The position numbers and the translations under genes were made by a program. A DNA stretch of 41,904 nt from assembly GCA_002281295.1 (NCBI GenBank), contig NCFS01000023.1:1-41904 (forward strand), in the 5' to 3' direction. Within the stretch, counting starts at the first letter, position 1. The number at the start of each line of letters is the position of its first letter. The notes beneath the pieces are model-generated. The model made no database searches, had not been told where the DNA came from, and saw nothing but the letters and a program-made list of their open reading frames with translations. Positions 17,811-25,001 of the stretch are shown here, piece by piece. The DNA is from Halothiobacillus sp. 35-54-62 (GTDB lineage: Bacteria > Pseudomonadota > Gammaproteobacteria > Halothiobacillales > Halothiobacillaceae).

Positions 17811-18071
17811 TTAACCCAATCGAGCCAATCGATCAGCCGTACTTTGAGTTTGAGGTGCTGAAGCACCCTTGCGAACCGCCTCAATCTCGGCAGCGTGATC
17901 AGTTTGACGCTGGCCGATATCAGCGACGATCCTGTCGCCTTCGCCTGAAATTGTCTGTGCTTTTGATCCGCTGCCACTTCGCGCTTCCGCTTTCGACAAG
18001 GCGCTACCCGTTATCACGACTACGGCGAGCATGCTGGCAATGACTGTACGAGCCATTAATTTAGAAAACAT
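17811..18071 (-). CDS. Small exported hypothetical protein
   Basis: The 86-residue product begins with a signal peptide: basic start, hydrophobic TVIASMLAVVVITGSAL, and an A-E-A cleavage context near residue 30. The mature part of about 55 residues is polar, rich in Ala, Gln, Arg and Ser, with no Cys, and no recognised domain. It starts eight bases past the stop of the AI-2E family permease gene, whose last codons supply a GAGGTGAG ribosome binding site, so it is the second gene of that operon. An alternative start at the second Met (residue 6) would keep the signal. Confidence 0.7.
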   Translation of the reverse strand: MFSKLMARTVIASMLAVVVITGSALSKAEARSGSGSKAQTISGEGDRIVADIGQRQTDHAAEIEAVRKGASAPQTQSTADRLARLG

Positions 18072-18079
18072 ACGCGACG

Positions 18080-19096
18080 TTAACTCACCTCTTTACTCAT
18101 GACTTCAGCGGGTTCTGATGCCATTCCGTACAGCATCAAAACGATAACCGGGCCTGCAATCAATCCGATCAACCCCATGACCTCAACCCCGCCTAGAATG
18201 GATAGCAGTACGATCAGAAATGGTGCATGGCTTTTGGCACCGGTAACGGCTGGCTTGATGAGGTAGTCACCCGACAGGGTGATGATATGACCGACACTAA
18301 GAATGATGACAGCATAAGCGATATGCTGCCCCGTGTAAGCGGCCACCGCTGCGAGCGCCAGCACAATACCGGATCCGCCGGGAATCAATGATGACAAAGC
18401 CAGAGCGATGGCAAATACCATGCCTGCGGGCAAACCCAGGAGCCAAAACATCAGGGCGCCAAGAACACCCTCCCACAAAACCAAGGCAATCATCCCCAAG
18501 ACAACGGCACGAACGGAAGAAACCAACACCTGTTCAAGCCGCATCATGGTGGGGATACCGACAAGCTCAAAGAGATGAGGGCGAACGCGCTCCGCAATGG
18601 CCTCGCCGTGAATAAGCAGCAATACGGCGACAATCAAAGCCAGGGCGGTATGAACAATCAACATCAAGGTATGACCGGCAATGTGCCCCGCTAGCGGTTC
18701 AACTTCGCTGATCATCTTGTTAATTGGATGCTGATTGAGCCAATCCATGACGACATCGGCGTGGTTTGAAACGGTAATCCCCAACACCGGTAGCTGCTTA
18801 AGCACGTCGAGGATTCGATCAACAGGAATTGAGCTACTCTGGAAGCGCGCCACAACAGGTAAAACCGATTGCAGCACAATCATTGCAGGCAGGACAAATA
18901 CCATTGCCCACATGAGTCCAATCACCAATGCGGACAGAATAATGGGCAATCCACGGCGCACGAGAAGCTGGTGGATAGGGTGGCTTACCAAGGCCAAAGC
19001 AAAGCCCGCCAGAAGCGGAACCGCAAACGGGCTGGCAATCCACAGGGCAAGGCCTATCAGAATAGTCCATATCCAACGAGATTCGGTTAACGGCAT
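18080..19096 (-). CDS. AI-2E family transporter (PerM/YdiK-like permease)
   Basis: A 338-residue inner-membrane protein with about seven to eight hydrophobic segments. The layout is that of the AI-2E family exporter/permease group (PF01594): an N-terminal helical pair, a soluble central stretch including 'PINKMISEVEPLAGHIAGH', a long middle helix bundle, 'GLPAGMVFAIALALSSLIPGGSG', then 'GDYLIKPAVTGAKSHAPFL' near the C terminus. GGAG lies upstream of ATG 19096. Members have been linked to signal export or sodium/proton exchange; the substrate cannot be told here. It precedes a small exported protein. Confidence 0.88.
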   Translation of the reverse strand: MPLTESRWIWTILIGLALWIASPFAVPLLAGFALALVSHPIHQLLVRRGLPIILSALVIGLMWAMVFVLPAMIVLQSVLPVVARFQSSSIPVDRILDVLKQLPVLGITVSNHADVVMDWLNQHPINKMISEVEPLAGHIAGHTLMLIVHTALALIVAVLLLIHGEAIAERVRPHLFELVGIPTMMRLEQVLVSSVRAVVLGMIALVLWEGVLGALMFWLLGLPAGMVFAIALALSSLIPGGSGIVLALAAVAAYTGQHIAYAVIILSVGHIITLSGDYLIKPAVTGAKSHAPFLIVLLSILGGVEVMGLIGLIAGPVIVLMLYGMASEPAEVMSKEVS

Positions 19097-19125
19097 AGTG
19101 ACTCCATTGGCGTTTTCAAATTAAC

Positions 19126-19602
19126 TCAACCGATCCACAACACTTTGAATTTTAGGTATAAAGCAGTTTTTTGAATCGTATTGGCTTGGATTGCCCCCGA
19201 CTGAACGGCACCAGAGCGTGCCGTCGCGCTCAGCAGTCCTGCACCAAATAACCAACGTCGTCCGGTCAGCGCGGTAATTGACGCCAAGGAAATTGAGATT
19301 TGGAAGAAAATCATGGCGATTTCCAAATCATGATGCGGTTTATTCAAGCGGGCGGATTCCGCATTGGCATGCTCCGATTCCTGCTCCAACGCATCGGCAC
19401 GCTGCTTGATCTCAACTTTTTGCACGGTATATTTCGCGATCTGGTCTTTAAAACCCGCCACGCGATTCGGTGTCGTTAAATCGACTGCCAACGCCATCAA
19501 ATGGGATTTAGTGCTGACTGCCTGGTAATAATTCCACTCATCGGTCGCCTTGGTCTTCTTTAAAACCGCCTCATTGAGGCAGGGGAAAAAATAAGGTTGC
19601 AT
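19126..19602 (-). CDS. DUF4337-like membrane protein, N-terminally shortened
   Basis: The 158-residue frame matches the DUF4337 pattern: 'NEAVLKKTKATDEWNYYQA' near the start, an Ala/Glu/Gln-rich coiled coil, and a hydrophobic segment 'MIFFQISISLASITALTGRRW'. Family members usually begin with an additional transmembrane helix of about 40 residues, which is absent; an in-frame TGA lies three codons before the ATG and no ribosome binding site is seen. The tail after 'GLLSATARSG' is atypical, with a repeated V-Q-S-G-A-I-Q pattern. It may be a relic. Function is unknown for the family. Confidence 0.5.
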   Translation of the reverse strand: MQPYFFPCLNEAVLKKTKATDEWNYYQAVSTKSHLMALAVDLTTPNRVAGFKDQIAKYTVQKVEIKQRADALEQESEHANAESARLNKPHHDLEIAMIFFQISISLASITALTGRRWLFGAGLLSATARSGAVQSGAIQANTIQKTALYLKFKVLWIG

Positions 19603-19789
19603 GAGTGCCTGTCAAGGAGGAAAGCAGATTAATGTTGCGTAGTTTAACCATGGTGCTGTTTACACATAGTTAACATTTGCTGACTGAGCCTATGGTGGCG
19701 ACAAAAATTTTGACTATCCGCTATTGGCACGAATCCAATGGCTATCACTGGGACAGAAACAGAAGCGCCCGCTGTCGCTTTTGAGCTGG

Positions 19790-20572
19790 TCAGAATTCGC
19801 GCTCCAGCATCCCCCATGTAGACCAGTTGGTCTGGTGAATACCCTCCTGTCTGGCTGCCTGTTCACCAACTGCGACCAGCCATTTTGGTGAGACATGATA
19901 GGCCACCTGTGGCATGAGATATCCCTCGAAACCCCGCTGGCCATTCGCCATAACCCGTTGGTTATCTCCTTCAACCTCGAGTTGCACGGCGTAGATGCCC
20001 TGGATGGCACGGCCAAGACTGGTATTAACAAACCAACCATTGGTTATGCCATCCCCAACTTGTTGCGTGTATCCCGCTTCGCCCTGGGTAAACCAGGGAT
20101 ACCAAAGCTGAGCCCACATGACTTGCGTGGAAATGGCATTGCCCGCACCAGACAGTTTCCGGGGCGAGTACTGACCTTCAACTTCAAAAGTCACCAGGGT
20201 GGCTTCGCCTTTTCCCGGATTGCAATCATGTAGGGCAGCAAATTTTATCCCTGCAGCCGCAGGTCCCAAGGCGCTTTGGTTCCGTCCAAGGGGAAAATTT
20301 GCCGAGAATTGGGGTAAATCCAGCTCCATGCCAATCCGATCACTGAAACGGCCTTCAAGTTCCGGTGACAAGGTTAGTGAACTGGGTTGACTGTGACTGG
20401 CTTGTGCGTACAGGTAACCTGAGTTTTCCAGCCATGGTTCTTCGATGCCTATGGCTTTGGTCATGAAATCATCTACATCACAGTTCCAATCTTGTATGCA
20501 GTAGGCTTGTTGAGACCATAAGGCGCCAGTTAAAAACAGCGCTGGCAAAGCATAGGTTAATCGGATTTGCAT
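19790..20572 (-). CDS. Predicted outer-membrane beta-barrel protein
   Basis: The 260-residue product has a signal peptide of about 24 residues (hydrophobic TYALPALFLTGALW, A-Y-C context) and alternating hydrophobic/polar strands, and ends with phenylalanine, the usual C-terminal residue of an assembled outer-membrane barrel. Stretches such as 'FEVEGQYSPRKL', 'GWFVNTSLGRAIQGIYAVQ' and 'LMPQVAYHVSPKWLVAVG' read as successive strands. Cys residues near the N terminus (Y-C-I-Q-D-W-N-C) may form a disulfide. Its function is unknown. A Fur-box-like sequence lies about 30 bases upstream, and a nickel/cobalt exporter operon is the next gene set on the same strand, so a metal role is possible. Confidence 0.65.
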   Translation of the reverse strand: MQIRLTYALPALFLTGALWSQQAYCIQDWNCDVDDFMTKAIGIEEPWLENSGYLYAQASHSQPSSLTLSPELEGRFSDRIGMELDLPQFSANFPLGRNQSALGPAAAGIKFAALHDCNPGKGEATLVTFEVEGQYSPRKLSGAGNAISTQVMWAQLWYPWFTQGEAGYTQQVGDGITNGWFVNTSLGRAIQGIYAVQLEVEGDNQRVMANGQRGFEGYLMPQVAYHVSPKWLVAVGEQAARQEGIHQTNWSTWGMLEREF

Positions 20573-20879
20573 GTCACATTCTCATTTGGTGATCATATAA
20601 AAGAGAATCAATGCTATTTGCATTTGGTTTGACTGTCAATATACCTGAGCTCATCACGCCCTCGGGTTCATGGGCGGGAATCCAGGGGATAGCGGTAATG
20701 TCGTTGTGCGACTACCCCATGGGCGGATGAAAATCGAAATACTCGGCCAATGGGCCCCAAGGGCAAGAAACTCGGTTTTTTAAACCGACATCAGTACAGG
20801 AAATTTATGCCCCTCCGATTCGTGAAAAATCACGACTTAAAACAAAATATCTCGTCACGGTCTGTTGATTAGGCCCGTG
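20573..20879. other. Intergenic region with a hairpin and Fur-like site
   Basis: No gene is seen between the outer-membrane protein gene and the exporter gene. TCGGTTT (20772-20778) and AAACCGA (20782-20788) form a perfect inverted repeat with a T-rich loop that could act as a weak terminator for the exporter operon. The remaining sequence is unassigned. Confidence 0.5.
20603..20621 (-). promoter_or_regulatory. Fur-box-like sequence, weak candidate
   Basis: On the minus strand this 19-base stretch, GCAAATAGCATTGATTCTC, agrees with 12 of 19 positions of the classic Fur-box consensus by eye. It lies about 30 bases before the outer-membrane protein start. Agreement at this level occurs by chance in AT-rich DNA, so support is low. 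Confidence 0.25.
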
Positions 20880-22004
20880 TTACGCCAACGCATGCAGCCC
20901 TTGATAGCCCACGTAGAAACCGACCAGCAGAATTAATGCCCCAGAAAAATACGGCGCTTTCCGTGTGAACTCACCGAAGCCGCTCCAGCGCTTAGAAGCG
21001 TGTTTCACACCTACGGCAGCCAGAACCCCAGCGGCGACCATCGTCAGTGCTAAACCAACACTGAAACTGAGAACCAGTGTCGCACCCAACGCAACCTTCT
21101 TAAGTTGCAGGCATAACAGCAATATGGTGATCGAAGCGGGACAAGGAATGAGTCCCCCTGTCAGTCCGAACATGACGATCTGACCTGTGGTCGCTTTCCG
21201 ATTGGTAAAACGATGGCGAATGTCATTAGCGTGGGCGAGTTCGTGTGGATCTTGGTAGCCGGGTGCCAATACATCTAGCGCCTCGTACGCCTTAATCGCA
21301 TGGTGATGGTGATCAACTTCGACAAATTCCACGTCGTAGTCGTGGCTGTGTCGTTCATCGCCTAGGCGTAAACGGGCGACAAACTCATGGGGTTCAGGTA
21401 TCTCTTGTTTTGATTCCACGAAACCATCACGCTGGGCGAAGGTGAACACCTGACGGCTGCCATCCGGACGTTCTGTTTCGATCTGAACCTGATCGGCTAT
21501 CCAGTTGTAATCGTTTTTGTTTTCACGGTACAGCCGAAAACGGGGTGGAACACCTTGCTCGAATACTGCCAGCCGCACTATCCCATGCCCAGTGTCGATA
21601 TACTTGACTTCGTCATGGTGATCATGGCCATCATGTTCCTGGGCCTGATGGTGGAAGCAGGCACGCTGCTGCCGCCAAGTCCGCCAAATGATCCAGGCTG
21701 CAATACCAATAATCATTACGGCAGAAGCGATTTGAAAATACGGCTCTGTTGTTTCCGAGTACCAGTTTTGACCAAAGTACAAGCCCGCCATCGCAACCGC
21801 CCAAACAATGGCGGTGTGTGATAGTGCAGCCGATAAACCCAATAATACGGCCTGCGGAACCGTGCCTCGAATGGCGACAATAAAAGCAGCCATCATGGTT
21901 TTTGAGTGACCAGGCTCAAGTCCGTGTAGAGCGCCCAACAAGATGGCGCTGGGAATAAACAGCCAGGCGTTACCTTGCTGCAGTAGCGTTGAAAACTCAA
22001 GCAT
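20880..22004 (-). CDS. rcnA: Nickel/cobalt efflux protein, NicO/RcnA family
   Basis: The 374-residue inner-membrane protein carries the NicO signature 'HGLEPGHSKTMMAAFIVA' in the first helices, a His-rich loop (residues about 125-140, with HDGHDHHDE), and the C-terminal 'GLTGGLIPCPASITILL' block of the second repeat half. A long hydrophilic segment of about 110 residues separates the halves, ending in a second His cluster (VDHHHHAIK); this makes it some 100 residues longer than the Escherichia coli RcnA. The likely role is export of nickel and/or cobalt from the cytoplasm. It follows a CsoR/RcnR-type repressor gene by 14 bases and is presumably derepressed with it by metal. Confidence 0.88.
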   Translation of the reverse strand: MLEFSTLLQQGNAWLFIPSAILLGALHGLEPGHSKTMMAAFIVAIRGTVPQAVLLGLSAALSHTAIVWAVAMAGLYFGQNWYSETTEPYFQIASAVMIIGIAAWIIWRTWRQQRACFHHQAQEHDGHDHHDEVKYIDTGHGIVRLAVFEQGVPPRFRLYRENKNDYNWIADQVQIETERPDGSRQVFTFAQRDGFVESKQEIPEPHEFVARLRLGDERHSHDYDVEFVEVDHHHHAIKAYEALDVLAPGYQDPHELAHANDIRHRFTNRKATTGQIVMFGLTGGLIPCPASITILLLCLQLKKVALGATLVLSFSVGLALTMVAAGVLAAVGVKHASKRWSGFGEFTRKAPYFSGALILLVGFYVGYQGLHALA

Positions 22005-22018
22005 GGGAAAGCGCCTTC

Positions 22019-22288
22019 CTATAGGTATTTAGTGATGGCCTTGAATTCGCGGATGGTGTCATCCGTGCCTTGCGTGCCTTTGTGTACGGCATGTTCAAGG
22101 CAATGGTCGATATGATCATGTACCAAAATTTTCTTGGCGTTGCTGACGGCACTTTCAACCGCTTGAAGTTGTTGGGCGATATCCCGACAGCCGCGCTCTT
22201 CTTCGAGCATGACGATAATGCTTTTTAGGTGACCCTCAGCACGCTTGAGTCGTTTGATGATGTCGGGGTGTGAGGCGTGCGTTGTCAT
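22019..22288 (-). CDS. CsoR/RcnR-family metal-sensing repressor
   Basis: An 89-residue all-helical repressor whose DNA binding is released by metal. The expected chelating positions in helices 1-2 are C34, H59 and C63 (VHDHIDHC), a C-H-C set as in copper-sensing CsoR and nickel-sensing InrS, not the C-H-H of RcnR. His4 and His7 near the N terminus could supply an extra ligand, as in the nickel sensors. Operon position before a NicO exporter argues for nickel or cobalt over copper. ATG 22288 is 23 bases from a perfect palindrome, likely its operator. The family member cannot be narrowed further without binding data. Confidence 0.9.
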   Translation of the reverse strand: MTTHASHPDIIKRLKRAEGHLKSIIVMLEEERGCRDIAQQLQAVESAVSNAKKILVHDHIDHCLEHAVHKGTQGTDDTIREFKAITKYL

Positions 22289-22310
22289 ATCTGATGTTTC
22301 CCGTTCAATT

Positions 22311-22337
22311 ATCCTATCCCGGGGGTTAGGATAGGAT
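22311..22337. promoter_or_regulatory. Palindrome upstream of the metal-sensor gene, likely operator
   Basis: ATCCTATCC (22311-22319) and GGATAGGAT (22329-22337) form a perfect nine-base inverted repeat around CGGGGGTTA. A G/C tract flanked by AT-rich inverted halves is the general shape of CsoR/RcnR/InrS operators. It lies 23 bases upstream of the sensor start and would control sensor and exporter together. Confidence 0.7.
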
Positions 22338-22389
22338 GGGCATCAGTTTAACGGAGGCGCTGGTTTCGTCAATCCTGTGACACTCCCCG

Positions 22390-23172
22390 TTAACGCCAAA
22401 GATAGGCATCCATCGCCAAGCCACCATAGGCAAAATTCGGGTGATAGTGCGCGGGTGTTGCACCCCCTGCCGCACCCAAGGCAACAAAAAGAGGCAGGAA
22501 ATGTTCTTCGGTGGGATGAGCCTCTGCGCCATAAGGTGCAGAACGGTAGGCCAGGAGTGCAGGGATATTCCGTTTGGATAGTTGCTCTGCAACCCAATCA
22601 CTAAATTTCTGCGCTTTCAGCATTGAGGCGGGCGCTGCTTTTGACCAGTCCAGCCAGCCGAAATTATGTGTGATTGAGCCTGTCGCAATGATGAGAACAC
22701 CCCCCTGACGCAGAGGCGCCAGCGCCCTTCCCAATTCGAAATGGGTTATTGGACCGCCGTTATGGATCAATGAGAGTTGGGTTACGGGTATATCTGCTTG
22801 CGGGTACATGACCGATAGCGGAATCCATGCACCATGATCCAGGCCCCGGTTCGGGTTGAGCTCGGTGATAACCCCCGTTTCGGATAACAGCCCAACCGCT
22901 CGTCTTGCCAATGCGGGCGCACCCGGCGCCGGGTATGTCATGCGGTGAAGTTCAGGTGAAAATCCGCTGAAATCATGAATTGTCGCTGGTGACTCTGCGA
23001 GGCTGGCTGAGGGATATTGTTCTTCCCAGTGTGCCGAGATCATCAAAATAGCTGCCGGTTTAGGGCAGCGTTGACTGATCTCCCGCCAGTCGGCCAGCGC
23101 GTCGGGTGCATGCAATAATGCATCCGGTGCACCGTGGGAGATAAAGACCACCGGCATGTTTGACGTGGTCAT
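22390..23172 (-). CDS. Extradiol ring-cleavage dioxygenase, LigB/YgiD (DODA) family
   Basis: The 260-residue cytoplasmic protein belongs to the class III extradiol dioxygenase fold. Metal-site blocks are visible: 'VVFISHGAPDALL' (first His), 'ILMISAHWEE', 'GLDHGAWIPLSVMYP' and 'HPTEEHFLPLFVALGAA'. Bacterial YgiD relatives cleave L-DOPA-type catechols in the test tube; the natural substrate here is unknown. It is the last gene of the minus-strand run cytochrome b561 - YceI - YceI - dioxygenase, with eight bases to the YceI gene upstream, so it is probably co-transcribed and under LysR control. Confidence 0.9.
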   Translation of the reverse strand: MTTSNMPVVFISHGAPDALLHAPDALADWREISQRCPKPAAILMISAHWEEQYPSASLAESPATIHDFSGFSPELHRMTYPAPGAPALARRAVGLLSETGVITELNPNRGLDHGAWIPLSVMYPQADIPVTQLSLIHNGGPITHFELGRALAPLRQGGVLIIATGSITHNFGWLDWSKAAPASMLKAQKFSDWVAEQLSKRNIPALLAYRSAPYGAEAHPTEEHFLPLFVALGAAGGATPAHYHPNFAYGGLAMDAYLWR

Positions 23173-23180
23173 GGTTCTGT

Positions 23181-23747
23181 TTACTCTTTCATCGCTTCAA
23201 CAGGGATGTTGATGGTGACTTCATCCGAAACACCCGGGGCATATTCGCCCATGTTGAATTCCGAACGCTTCACCCTGGTGTACGCATTGGCGCCAATTTC
23301 ATCCTTTTTGAACAAGGGATTAGGCATATTCTGGAATGACGTTACGGTTAATGTCACCGGTTTGGTGATGCCTTTTATGGTCAAGTCGCCATAAACTTTT
23401 ACCGGTTTATCGCCTTTGAATTTGACGGATGTCGATTTGAAGGTGATGACCGGGTATTTCACGGAATCGAAAAATTCCTTGTCCTGCAGATGTTCATTCA
23501 GCAGCGCAAGCCCTGTATTCACCGATTTGGGATCAATCGTAATGTCCACCGAGCCAGTTTTTGCGGCCGGATCGAATACGATCTTGCCGCTGGTTTTGTC
23601 AAAGCTGTGAACCTGATCGGAAAAGCCAAAATGGTTGTACCCGAATCGGGGTTGGGTATGTGATGGATCAATCACATAGGTCGTCGGGGCGGCGAATGCG
23701 CAGGGGGTGATTGAGGCGAGGGCAATGGCTAAGGCAATAGGTTTCAT
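23181..23747 (-). CDS. YceI family periplasmic protein (intact copy)
   Basis: The 188-residue product has a signal peptide (MKPIALAIALASITPCAFA) followed by the YceI lipocalin-like barrel, with 'YVIDPSHTQPRFGYNHFGFS', 'GSVDITIDPKSVNTG' and 'DLTIKGITKPVTLTV' strands. Members bind long isoprenoid or quinone-like lipids in a tunnel; their physiological role is unsettled. The start at 23747 has CAGGAG upstream. It sits between the broken YceI paralogue and the dioxygenase gene, in the operon headed by cytochrome b561. Confidence 0.93.
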   Translation of the reverse strand: MKPIALAIALASITPCAFAAPTTYVIDPSHTQPRFGYNHFGFSDQVHSFDKTSGKIVFDPAAKTGSVDITIDPKSVNTGLALLNEHLQDKEFFDSVKYPVITFKSTSVKFKGDKPVKVYGDLTIKGITKPVTLTVTSFQNMPNPLFKKDEIGANAYTRVKRSEFNMGEYAPGVSDEVTINIPVEAMKE

Positions 23748-23782
23748 GATCGATCTCCTGGAATAACACTGATGGCAACGAA

Positions 23783-24314
23783 CTACTTTTGACGGGTTGC
23801 CGCATGGACAACGAGTCGGAATTTGATCTGGACCTCATTGGCCACGGTACCGAAATCAGCCCACATGCCTGTCCCGATCGCAAAATCGGCACGTTGGAGC
23901 GTGAACTTTCCTTCAAACACGCCGATCCTCTCTTCCTGATGGAAGGTGGCGATTGTTTCAATCCGGTGCGTTTGCCCTTTGATGGTCATTGCCCCGGTTA
24001 CGTTGAATTGATGGTTGCCCACGGGCACTAGGGATGTGGTCACAAACCGAGCCGTGGGGTAGGTTTTGGTGTCGAACCACAGCGTGTCGGCCAACGCGCC
24101 GTTCGCTTCGTCCGAACCGGCATCAATGCTGGCCAGTGCGATATTTATTTCCGCTTTTGCCTGAGCCGGTTTGTCCAGATCAAAATCGATCGAGCCTGTC
24201 AGTTGCTTGAACTTTTTGGCCAACATCCAACGTCGTGAACTCTGTGGCCTGGGCGCTCAGACTCATCAGCATCAAGCCCGCAAAGACGCTCAAGGTATTT
24301 GAAGTCATTCTCAT
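23783..24314 (-). pseudogene. YceI family protein, disrupted second copy
   Basis: A good ribosome binding site (AGGAGA) and ATG at 24314 begin a signal peptide (LSVFAGLMLMSLSAQA) followed by TEFTTLDV, after which this frame runs into TGA within about 16 codons. The rest of a YceI domain continues in another frame from about 24226: 'FKQLTGSIDFD', 'DTLWFDTKTYPTARF' and 'GAMTIKGQTHRIETIATFH', ending at 23783. The strands expected between the signal peptide and 'KKFKQLTG' are missing, about 20 residues, so the break is an internal deletion with a frame change. Translation from the internal ATG would give a cytoplasmic fragment of no clear use. Confidence 0.8.
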
Positions 24315-24324
24315 GGACGGTCTC

Positions 24325-24873
24325 CTAGGGTTTTCTGACGAGCGGCAGCATGCGACTCAGAATATCGTCACGATCCACAAAATAATGTTTGAGTGCCGCC
24401 GCCACGTGACCCAGCACCAGGATGGCTAAAGTCAAATTCAGCCCCTTGTGAAGGGTGGTTAACGCGTCCCCCCATTCCTTGTTTTTCGACAGCAGATCAG
24501 GCAAGGGCAGTACCCCGAAGTAGACCACCTGGAATCCATCGGCAGAACTCATGAGCCAACCACTGATCGGGATGGCTACCATCAGAAAATAAAGCATCCC
24601 ATGAACCAGATTGGCGGCTTTCCGAGCCCATGGCGCCATGGTTATGGGCAGTTCAGGAGGGTGATGGGTCAATCGCCAGATCAGTCGAAACACAACCCAT
24701 AAAAAGATGGTCACCCCCACCCATTTATGCCACGAATAAAGTTTCAGCTTTTCCGGTGACAAGGGCAGGTCGTGCATGTACAGGCCGAGACTGAATGTTG
24801 CCCATAGGGCAACAGCAATCAGCCAGTGCAAACTGATTGCCGTACGGGTATAGCTGGTTGGTTGTTGTCGCAT
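24325..24873 (-). CDS. Cytochrome b561 family protein
   Basis: The 182-residue inner-membrane protein has four transmembrane helices and the haem-ligand histidines expected of bacterial cytochrome b561: SLHWLI in helix 1, YSWHKWVG in helix 2, LVHGMLYF in helix 3 and LGHVAAALKH in helix 4. It carries electrons between the quinone pool and a partner, possibly to detoxify superoxide as in CybB. ATG 24873 matches the normal start (MRQQPTSYTRTAISLHW); longer frames up to 24957 run into the regulatory region. It heads the YceI-dioxygenase operon and is divergent from the LysR gene. Confidence 0.9.
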   Translation of the reverse strand: MRQQPTSYTRTAISLHWLIAVALWATFSLGLYMHDLPLSPEKLKLYSWHKWVGVTIFLWVVFRLIWRLTHHPPELPITMAPWARKAANLVHGMLYFLMVAIPISGWLMSSADGFQVVYFGVLPLPDLLSKNKEWGDALTTLHKGLNLTLAILVLGHVAAALKHYFVDRDDILSRMLPLVRKP

Positions 24874-24957
24874 GGGTGAACACCATTCAAGATAATGTGG
24901 CGCAATGGGTGCACTGTACATATCAATGTTCATGGGACATAGTATGCGGGTCGGCAA

Positions 24958-24984
24958 TGATTGTTGCTAAAATTGCAACAATCA
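24958..24984. promoter_or_regulatory. Perfect 10-bp palindrome between divergent LysR and cytochrome b561 genes
   Basis: TGATTGTTGC (24958-24967) and GCAACAATCA (24975-24984) are perfect inverted repeats around TAAAATT. The site contains T-N11-A geometry and lies in the short space between the two divergent starts, which is where a LysR protein binds to control itself and its neighbour. Confidence 0.8.
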
Positions 24985-25001
24985 AAAGAGGGGTGGTGGT
25001 C

